This document shows positions 39,466-45,873 of a DNA stretch of 45,873 bases, piece by piece. Numbering within the stretch: the stretch's first letter is position 1; each line of letters starts with the position of its first letter. The notes below the pieces were generated by a model, which worked only from the letters and a program-made list of their open reading frames with translations, ran no database searches and had not been told where the DNA came from. The stretch comes from Bacillota bacterium (GTDB lineage Bacteria; Bacillota; Clostridia; Oscillospirales; Ruminococcaceae): positions 1 to 45,873 of the forward strand of contig JAEWBS010000060.1 in assembly GCA_023391005.1 (NCBI GenBank), read 5' to 3'. Made by a program: the position numbers and the translations under genes.

Positions 39466-42162
39466 CTATGGGACCGAATAGCTTGCCGTCGAATCCAGAT
39501 AAATCTGGGTGGCATCCATTGCGGCGTGTGCCGTAACCTCAAATTCGCTCACCGTTACCCCGCTGCCCAACGCCACCGCGGCGGAAGTCGCGACTGTATG
39601 TGTAAACGGGCCTATGCTGCCGCTGGTGCTGTTGCTGAGCTTATAAGTTATAGTGTAACGATCGGCGTTTTCAACGGCGTCAAACGCAAACCGGGCTTTC
39701 TCACCCGAATCGAGATCGACCACGTCGAGGCCGGTTGCAGCAGCCAGCTGCACCACCGAAAGCGTCGGCGAGGTCTTCGTGTTGGAATCCACCTCAAAAG
39801 CGTTGGCTGCCTTAGCCATCACGCTGAATTGAACCTGCGCGCCCGCGCCGGGCATCGGGAAATTGGCATGTGTATCACCCGCCGCAACCATTATGTCGAC
39901 GGGGGGTGACCAGCTTAAACCGCCGTCCGCCGATGTCCGCACCGCGATAATATGCGCATTCTCACTGTTCGCGGTGCCAAAATTGAGTGTCAGACCGTCT
40001 TGATCTCCGGCAAAGAATGGACTGATGGGGACAGACAGCTTCTTCACCGATGTCTGGGTCGCCGGTGCGGCCTGACTGTCGGCATAAAGCATGCCATCGC
40101 CCAGCGTTTTGACACTGAAATTAAAGGTGTCGTTTTCGGCGGTGCTTAGGCCGCTCGCGGTCAGATTATCGACCGTGATGCCCAGCGAGACGGTGCCGGA
40201 GCTCGTTGTATGCGTCGCCGAGTCGACCTCATAGGACATACCTGCCACCCGATCAAAGTCGAACGTTACCTCGCCCAGCGCTGCGGAGGTTATTCTGGGG
40301 TTGCCGGGCTGCGCGCGACGCTGCACCGATGTGGACTCAGTTGATGTCCGCCCATCCTTGGGCGTCACCGACGCGACATATTTGCCGCCGAACGCAATAG
40401 CGCCGGGTCGCTCGAACAGGTAGGTGTGTACATTGCCACTGGCGCTGTGGCTCAGTGCGTCGAGGGTGCTGCCGTTATAGCGCAGCGTCACTGTATAATC
40501 ACTCATTCCTGTTACTCCCGTAAAGACAACTGCCAGATCGCCGCCCGCGCTTTCAATGGCCAGATCGCTGGCTGTCGGCAGAGCCGGCACATTATAGGTG
40601 GCGGTAGCATCTCCGGAGGTCAGCGTCAACCGGCTGTCGCCGATGGCCCGCACCGTCACGGTATGGGCTTTCCCCTCCACAAGGCCGGTAAATCCACAGG
40701 TTGTCACACCGGGGTTCAACTGCTGTGTCGCGATCGCTGAGCCGTCGACCAAGAGCGTCGCCTCGTGTCCGCTGGCCGCCGCGTTGGCCGCCGCAGTAAA
40801 CGAAAGTTGCAGTTTATCGCCGTTAAGCGTCAGTCTCACATTGGTGGGCGCACCCAACGTGACCACCGTTTGGGTATATATAGCCGAATAATCCGACGCG
40901 GTATAGCGGCTGGAATTGCTGACAGCGCGCACCTTAAAGCTGATTTCGGTGCCCGCCTGCCCGATCAGCGCGTTGGTAATAACATAACTATTGGTATTAA
41001 TCGAACGCGTCTGGTTAAGGACATTTAAGCCGCTCGTTCCATTGGTCACCGAATAGGTCACCATGTAGCCGGTGGCGTTGCCGACCGGATTAAAGGCCAG
41101 CGTGACGCTGTTGGCATCCGTTGCCGCTGTCACCCTCAGGTTTTGAGGCGTTGCGAGCTTACGGACCGTCGTCCCCGAATGCGAACCGCCGTTGGCCGCC
41201 GTCTCACTTTCTCCGATGATCCAGTTTTGTTCATTCGGCTCACTATAATTGCCCTCTACCGTGACATTGCGCGGCTTTTTCTCGTAAGAAACCTCGTCGC
41301 TGCGAACCGTCAGATTATAAACCAGCCCGCTGCCACCGATATGGGTGGGGGCGGTGGCAAGCACCGTTTCCACTGAGCTGCCGCCCGACAGTATTAGGTT
41401 GGTGGCGTCGTTGGTTATCACCTGCTCAAGTACGCCCTTTAAAAGCGTCACCTGCTGCCACATCGGCGTACCCCGTTCGGTCGTCAGCTTCTTGACGCCC
41501 GCGTAGTTGCTTGACAGCCCGCCCTCGTCGATGGTCAGCTGATTTCGGGCCGTCATTTGGTGGATCGTCGAAGCGCCGCCGACGCTATAATCGGTCGTGC
41601 CGCTGCCGCGCTGCGCAATAAGCTGCAACGCCGTTACATCGCGCAGCGTGACCGTCTGCGCGCCATTGACAAGAATACGGCCCTTGACGACGACGTTTTC
41701 AAGCGTGACCGCTCCGTTGCCGATCGACTCGGATAGCACAAGATCGCCTGTTACAAGCTTGTTTTTCAGCGTGACACCATCGGTGTTGATATAAATGTTA
41801 TAATAGGTGGTGTTTTCGTCATGCGTCAGCGCGGCATTAATGGTCAGGTTTTGCAGCTTTTGCGCAGGGGTAGCCGTGCCGGTCTGCCGCACAGGGGGAG
41901 TGACCGGTGTCGTGCCGCTTGAAGTGGTGCTTTTACTGCTTTCAACCGCGGTTGAGGATTCGACCGTGCTGCTCGGCACAGACCGGCTCGACGACGCTTC
42001 CGGCTCAAACGACTGTCCTTCGGAGGTCGACGCAGGCAAGCCGTCGGGCGCGCTCCAGATCAGCCAAAGCAAGGTACCAACGCAGGCCACCAGAATCAGC
42101 GAGAGCGCCAGAACCATTCCAAATTGTTTTTTTCCACCGCGCAGCCTTGCAAAATCTCTCAT
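39466..42162 (-). CDS. Large membrane-anchored surface protein, FN3-like repeats
   Basis: Protein of 898 aa. A basic N-terminus and one transmembrane helix (about 13-37) are followed by a Ser/Thr-rich linker (about 43-95), then an extracellular part. Residues about 100-320 show short repeated strands (LVTGDLVLSESIGNGAVTLE, VVVKGRILVNGAQTVTLRD) like a polymer-forming beta-helix. From about 330 to the end come tandem beta-sandwich modules of about 90 residues, fibronectin type III-like (VTLAFNPVGNATGYMVTYSV; ARFAFDAVENADRYTITYKL). No LPXTG motif or catalytic site is seen, so it is a likely surface or adhesion scaffold. GGAGG lies upstream of the ATG. Confidence 0.7.
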   Translation of the reverse strand: MRDFARLRGGKKQFGMVLALSLILVACVGTLLWLIWSAPDGLPASTSEGQSFEPEASSSRSVPSSTVESSTAVESSKSTTSSGTTPVTPPVRQTGTATPAQKLQNLTINAALTHDENTTYYNIYINTDGVTLKNKLVTGDLVLSESIGNGAVTLENVVVKGRILVNGAQTVTLRDVTALQLIAQRGSGTTDYSVGGASTIHQMTARNQLTIDEGGLSSNYAGVKKLTTERGTPMWQQVTLLKGVLEQVITNDATNLILSGGSSVETVLATAPTHIGGSGLVYNLTVRSDEVSYEKKPRNVTVEGNYSEPNEQNWIIGESETAANGGSHSGTTVRKLATPQNLRVTAATDANSVTLAFNPVGNATGYMVTYSVTNGTSGLNVLNQTRSINTNSYVITNALIGQAGTEISFKVRAVSNSSRYTASDYSAIYTQTVVTLGAPTNVRLTLNGDKLQLSFTAAANAAASGHEATLLVDGSAIATQQLNPGVTTCGFTGLVEGKAHTVTVRAIGDSRLTLTSGDATATYNVPALPTASDLAIESAGGDLAVVFTGVTGMSDYTVTLRYNGSTLDALSHSASGNVHTYLFERPGAIAFGGKYVASVTPKDGRTSTESTSVQRRAQPGNPRITSAALGEVTFDFDRVAGMSYEVDSATHTTSSGTVSLGITVDNLTASGLSTAENDTFNFSVKTLGDGMLYADSQAAPATQTSVKKLSVPISPFFAGDQDGLTLNFGTANSENAHIIAVRTSADGGLSWSPPVDIMVAAGDTHANFPMPGAGAQVQFSVMAKAANAFEVDSNTKTSPTLSVVQLAAATGLDVVDLDSGEKARFAFDAVENADRYTITYKLSNSTSGSIGPFTHTVATSAAVALGSGVTVSEFEVTAHAAMDATQIYLDSTASYSVP

Positions 42163-42217
42163 CGTTCCCCGCCTCCATTAGGCTTATCCGAGCCATTTTA
42201 TTTAACAATACATTTTA

Positions 42218-42240
42218 AAAGCCGCGTTGTGATCGGCTTT
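42218..42240 (-). promoter_or_regulatory. Leader hairpin of the surface protein gene
   Basis: AAAGCCG (42218-42224) and CGGCTTT (42234-42240) form a 7-bp stem in the 5' leader, followed on the minus strand by TTTTAAAATG. It could be a weak attenuator. Confidence 0.4.
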
Positions 42241-42252
42241 AGCTATTTAATT

Positions 42253-42261
42253 AGTGTAGCA
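42253..42261 (-). promoter_or_regulatory. Extended -10 of the surface protein gene
   Basis: Minus strand TG-C-TACACT (42253-42261), about 90 bp before the ATG; -35 not recognisable. Confidence 0.35.
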
Positions 42262-42381
42262 TAAAAGGAAGATTTTTTCATCTGAAAATAAAAAATTGAT
42301 GCGCCTTTTGGCGTTTTTAGGATTATTTGCCCAAAACAGGTGTGGAAGAGCGGCAAAACCCCGAACCGAGGTGCTTTTTTA

Positions 42382-42410
42382 TTGTGTAATCGCGCCGGTT
42401 GTGCTAGAAT
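42382..42410 (+). promoter_or_regulatory. Promoter of the ddl operon
   Basis: TTGTGT (42382-42387), 17-nt spacer, extended TG-C-TAGAAT (-10 at 42405-42410). Predicted start near 42417, 20 nt before ddl. Confidence 0.65.
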
Positions 42411-42436
42411 AGAATACCATAATGAGGTGATAATTT

Positions 42437-43495
42437 ATGAACAAGACCGTTGTTCTGATTGTATTTGGCGGTGTCTCAAACGAGCATGAAGTGTCTTTGC
42501 GAAGCGCAGCATCGATTATCAACAACATCGACAAAAGCCGTTTTGAACCGGTGCTGGTCGGCATTACCAAGGACGGGCGCTGGCTGCTTTATCACGGCGA
42601 CGCCGACGGGCTGAAGTCGGACCTTTGGCAGCAGAACACTACCGCTGCAGCGCTTTCACCCGACAGGGATACCCACGGGCTGCTGGTGTTTGAGCCGGAC
42701 AGCGTGCGTACCATTAAGATTGACGTCATTTTCCCCGCCGTTCACGGCCAAAACTGCGAGGACGGCGCGTTACAGGGCCTGATGACCCTTGCGGGCATTC
42801 CCTTTGTCGGCTGCGGCGTGACCGCCTCGGCCCTTGGATTTGACAAGATTTACACCCACATCGTGGCCGAGCAGGCCGGTGTGCCGATGGCCAAATGGCA
42901 GATGGTCTGCCACGAGGAGGATCTATCCGCCGCTGAGCGACGGGTGGCAAACGCGCTCGGGTATCCTTGCTTTGTCAAGCCCGCCAACTCCGGCTCGTCG
43001 GTCGGTTGTTCGCGCGCCAACGACGCTGAGGGTCTATTGGCCGCGTTAAAGCTGGCCTTTGCCGAAGACCGCCGCGCCATTGTCGAAGAGCTTGTAACCG
43101 CGCAGGAGGTTGAGTGCGCCGTGATGGGCAATCTAGAACCTATCGCCCCCACGACCGGCGAGATCGTCAGCCCCGACGGCTTTTATGATTATGATACCAA
43201 ATATAAAAACGACCACGCAAGGCTCTTTATTCCGGCCTGCATTCCAGAGACAAGCGCCGAGCGGGTGCGCGAATTGGCTCTCGTGGTTTACCGCACACTC
43301 AATTGCCGAGGGCTTGCCCGTGTGGATTTCTTTGTGAAGCAGGACGGCACGGTGCTGCTCAATGAGATCAATACGTTGCCGGGCTTTACATCCATCAGCA
43401 TGTATCCCAAAATGATGATCGCCTCGGGGCTAACCTACGGGGAACTGATCACCGGACTGATTGAACTCGCGCTGTCTGAAAAAAACGGCGTTTAA
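42437..43495 (+). CDS. ddl: D-alanine--D-alanine ligase
   Basis: ATP-grasp ligase of 352 aa making the D-Ala-D-Ala dipeptide of peptidoglycan precursors. Family features: VFGGVSNEHEVSLRSA at the N-terminus, FPAVHGQNCEDGALQG, CFVKPANSGSSVGCSRA and the ATP/Mg site LARVDFFVKQDGTVLLNEINTLPGFT. No vanH/vanX-type neighbours occur, so it is the housekeeping enzyme. GAGGTGA ribosome site. The YwiB-like gene follows 13 bp later. Confidence 0.96.
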   Translation: MNKTVVLIVFGGVSNEHEVSLRSAASIINNIDKSRFEPVLVGITKDGRWLLYHGDADGLKSDLWQQNTTAAALSPDRDTHGLLVFEPDSVRTIKIDVIFPAVHGQNCEDGALQGLMTLAGIPFVGCGVTASALGFDKIYTHIVAEQAGVPMAKWQMVCHEEDLSAAERRVANALGYPCFVKPANSGSSVGCSRANDAEGLLAALKLAFAEDRRAIVEELVTAQEVECAVMGNLEPIAPTTGEIVSPDGFYDYDTKYKNDHARLFIPACIPETSAERVRELALVVYRTLNCRGLARVDFFVKQDGTVLLNEINTLPGFTSISMYPKMMIASGLTYGELITGLIELALSEKNGV

Positions 43496-43508
43496 AGGAG
43501 ATTTTATT

Positions 43509-43952
43509 TTGAAACAGGAAGCGATGATCACCATTAAGGGCATTTATAACGTCAACGGCGAACGGGACGTTGTGGAGCTTTTGACCTGCGGTGATTTCTA
43601 TAAAAAAAACGACGGCTACTGGCTGAGCTATGACGAAACCGAAACGACCGGCTTTGAGGGGCACCGCACGACGCTGCACGTTGAGCAGGGCCGCGTCACG
43701 ATGCAGCGCACCGGGTTGACCAACTCACAGCTCGTCGTTGAGAAGGGCTGCCGCCATCAATGCTCCTACGACACCGGCTATGGCGCGATTATGGTGGGCA
43801 TCAACGGGCGGGATATCCGCTCGACGCTGTCGGAGGACGGCGGCGAGGTCGATTTCTCCTACGCGATGGACATCAACACCGCGCTTGCCAGCGAAAACCG
43901 CGTGATTATCAAGGTGGCGCCCCAAGGCTGTAAGCAGCCCGAGGCAAACTGA
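43509..43952 (+). CDS. YwiB family protein (DUF1934)
   Basis: Beta-barrel protein of 147 aa, DUF1934/YwiB family, lipocalin-like, function unknown. The longest frame starts inside ddl, but the TTG at 43509 (KQEAMITIKGIY) has GGAG 8 nt upstream and aligns with the B. subtilis YwiB N-terminus. It precedes argS, as ywiB does in Bacillus. Confidence 0.82.
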   Translation: MKQEAMITIKGIYNVNGERDVVELLTCGDFYKKNDGYWLSYDETETTGFEGHRTTLHVEQGRVTMQRTGLTNSQLVVEKGCRHQCSYDTGYGAIMVGINGRDIRSTLSEDGGEVDFSYAMDINTALASENRVIIKVAPQGCKQPEAN

Positions 43953-44054
43953 GACTATAAAATGCCCCGCCGCGCCGCGCGGCAAAGGATAACGGCCTGC
44001 CGAAAAACACGGGCCACAAAATACAGGCTATAAAAATACAGGAGTGCACAATTT

Positions 44055-45806
44055 ATGTTAGGACCGATTTCTCTTGCGAGCGAGGCGCTACGCGACATTG
44101 TTTCCAGCGCGATAGAGCAGGCGATTAACAAGGGCGACCTGCCCGCACCGCCAAACGGCCTGCCCGCATTCTTAATTGAGCAGCCCGCCGACCCCACCCA
44201 TGGCGACTTTGCGACCAACGCCGCCATGGCGGGTGCGCGCAGCTTCGGCAAGCCGCCGCGCGTCATCGCGCAGGCCATTATCGATAACCTCGCGCTCTCA
44301 GGCACCCATTTCTCCCGCGCCGAGGTTGCGGGCCCCGGCTTTATCAACTTTTTCGTCTCGGATAGCTGGTTTGCCGACGTCGTGGCCAGAATCAGGGCTG
44401 AGGGCAGCGCCTATGGCCGCACCGATTTTGGCGGCGGCAAAAAGGTGATGGTCGAATTCGTTTCTGCCAACCCGACCGGCCCGATGCACATGGGCAATGC
44501 CCGTGGCGCGGCGATCGGCGACGGGCTGGCCGCGGCGCTCGATGCCGCCGGCTACAATGTCTCGCGCGAGTTTTTGATTAACGACGCGGGTAACCAGATT
44601 GAGAAGTTCGCCAAATCGCTTGAGGCGCGTTACCTCCAGCATTATCAGGGCGAAGAAAACGTCCTCTTCCCCGAGGATGGCTACCACGGCGCGGATATTA
44701 AAATGCGGGCCGGGCAATATATCGAAATCAACGGGGACAAGCTGCTGACGCTCGATTCTGACGCGCGCAAGCAAGCGCTCGTGGAATTTGCGCTACCCAA
44801 AAATATTGACAAAATGAAGGCCGATTTGGCGCGTTACCGCATCGGTTTTGACTGCTGGTTCTCTGAGACGTCGCTGCACGAATCGGGCGCGGTCAAAAAG
44901 GCGGTCGAGACGCTGACCTCGCGCGGCTTTACCTACGAGAAGGATGGCGCGATCTGGTATAAAAACGCCGAGGTGCAGACGCAGGCGCTCTTAGCACAGG
45001 GCAAAAGCCAGCAGCAGATCGACCAGCTTGCGCTTAAAGATGACGTGCTGGTGCGGGCCAACGGCTTCCCGACCTATTTTGCCGCCGATATTGCCTATCA
45101 CGCCAACAAGTTTGTCGACCGCGGCTTTGAAAAGTGCATCAACATTTGGGGCGCCGACCACCACGGCCATGTGGCGCGCTTAAAGTGTGCGCTCGACGCG
45201 CTGGGCGTCGGCGGCGACAAGCTTGACATTGTGCTGATGCAGCTTGTGCGCCTGACCAGCGGCGGCGAGCTGGTGCGCATGAGCAAGCGCACCGGCAACG
45301 CCATCACCCTCTCCGACCTGCTTGACGATGTGCCGATCGACGCCGCGCGGTTCTTCTTTAACATGCGCGAGCCCGGTTCCCAGCTCGATTTTGACCTCGA
45401 CCTCGCGGTCGAGCAGTCGAACCAGAACCCCGTCTACTATGTGCAATACGCCCACGCGCGCATCTGCTCGATTGCCAAAAACCTTGCTGCCGAGGGCGTC
45501 GAACCCCGACAGTGCGGTACGAACGAGCTGCTGCTGCTCAAGGAGCCCGAGGAGCGCGAGCTGATCCGCGCGCTGGCCGCCTTCCCCGAGGAGATTATTG
45601 CGGCGGCGAAGAATTACGACCCCGCGCGGCTGACCAGCTTCGCGATTGAGGTCGCCACCCGTTTCCACAAGTTCTACAACGCCTGCCGCTGCAAGGTAGA
45701 CGACGAGTGCCTGATGCAGGCGCGCCTGAACCTGTGCCTCGCAACCGGCCAGACGATTAAAAATGTGCTGACCATGCTGAAGATTGAGATTCCCGAGACG
45801 ATGTAA
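44055..45806 (+). CDS. argS: Arginyl-tRNA synthetase
   Basis: Class I aminoacyl-tRNA synthetase (583 aa, of normal length) that charges tRNA-Arg. The N-terminal Add1-like domain recognises the tRNA elbow. HIGH is present as HMGN in NPTGPMHMGNARGAAIGD, and KMSKS as RMSKR in ELVRMSKRTGNAI. The C-terminal anticodon-binding domain follows ALAAFPEEIIAAAKNYDPARL. ATG at 44055 with AGGAGTG upstream. No T-box leader was recognised in the 102-bp space before it. Confidence 0.97.
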   Translation: MLGPISLASEALRDIVSSAIEQAINKGDLPAPPNGLPAFLIEQPADPTHGDFATNAAMAGARSFGKPPRVIAQAIIDNLALSGTHFSRAEVAGPGFINFFVSDSWFADVVARIRAEGSAYGRTDFGGGKKVMVEFVSANPTGPMHMGNARGAAIGDGLAAALDAAGYNVSREFLINDAGNQIEKFAKSLEARYLQHYQGEENVLFPEDGYHGADIKMRAGQYIEINGDKLLTLDSDARKQALVEFALPKNIDKMKADLARYRIGFDCWFSETSLHESGAVKKAVETLTSRGFTYEKDGAIWYKNAEVQTQALLAQGKSQQQIDQLALKDDVLVRANGFPTYFAADIAYHANKFVDRGFEKCINIWGADHHGHVARLKCALDALGVGGDKLDIVLMQLVRLTSGGELVRMSKRTGNAITLSDLLDDVPIDAARFFFNMREPGSQLDFDLDLAVEQSNQNPVYYVQYAHARICSIAKNLAAEGVEPRQCGTNELLLLKEPEERELIRALAAFPEEIIAAAKNYDPARLTSFAIEVATRFHKFYNACRCKVDDECLMQARLNLCLATGQTIKNVLTMLKIEIPETM

Positions 45807-45815
45807 ACAAAGAGA

Positions 45816-45854
45816 GGGCGCGGCGGGTGCCGCGCCCGCTCGTTGTTTTGTTTG
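45816..45854 (+). terminator. Terminator of argS
   Basis: GGGCGCGGC (45816-45824) pairs with GCCGCGCCC (45829-45837) over 9 bp, 4-nt loop, then GCTCGTTGTTTTGTTT. Confidence 0.85.
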
Positions 45855-45873
45855 GCGCTGTGATGTATGCTGG

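Overview
The window looks like a chromosomal segment of an anaerobic, fairly GC-rich Firmicute of class Clostridia (perhaps Oscillospirales; this is inference). The evidence is gene content: a transketolase split into two genes, a monomeric [FeFe]-hydrogenase, a short malic enzyme, lepA-hemW, metF / B12-reactivation gene / metH, a MutS2-type ATPase, YwbE and YwiB-type proteins, and argS. Strong Shine-Dalgarno sites and TTGACA/TATAAT-type promoters fit the same group. Core genes are GC-rich and tightly packed, with AT-rich intergenic promoters.

Layout. 0.1-6.9 kb, minus strand: central carbon and fermentation genes (two transketolase halves, phosphohexomutase, malic enzyme, [FeFe]-hydrogenase), mostly separate units with their own promoters and terminators. 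7.2-10.9 kb, plus strand: membrane-anchored C39-like peptidase, lepA and hemW. 11.1-15.9 kb: a five-gene one-carbon/methionine operon (ChrB-like protein, cupin, metF, B12-reactivation protein, metH). A tRNA-Ser(CGA) at 16.1 kb marks the edge of an accessory segment of lower GC (about 16.2-24.6 kb). It holds a Type III restriction-modification locus with a DUF4145/zinc-ribbon gene between mod and res, a WYL-type regulator that lacks a canonical start where its homology begins, a small zinc-ribbon gene, a broken cysteine-rich (DUF3795-like) gene and a DUF3788 gene.

24.9-29.3 kb: a stand-alone ABC-type ATPase, yaaA, then on the minus strand a MutS2-like ATPase lacking the Smr domain, coupled to a GNAT acetyltransferase. 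Upstream of mutS2 (29.39-29.59 kb, minus) is an unannotated structured RNA of about 195 nt with a near-ideal promoter and its own terminator. It resembles 6S RNA in size and shape. 29.8-33.2 kb, minus strand: a seven-gene operon of small accessory proteins in which five of six junctions overlap by ATGA. 33.4-37.5 kb: msrAB fusion, a TIGR04076 protein, an acetate transporter, tRNA-Arg(CCT), a Nudix hydrolase and a small membrane protein.

37.8-45.8 kb: pyridoxal/pyridoxamine kinase with an ECF-type S component (probable vitamin B6 salvage), an 898-residue membrane-anchored surface protein (minus), then ddl, a YwiB-like protein and argS. The most interesting items are the mod-DUF4145-res arrangement, the candidate ncRNA upstream of mutS2, and the WYL gene with ATA in its expected start position.
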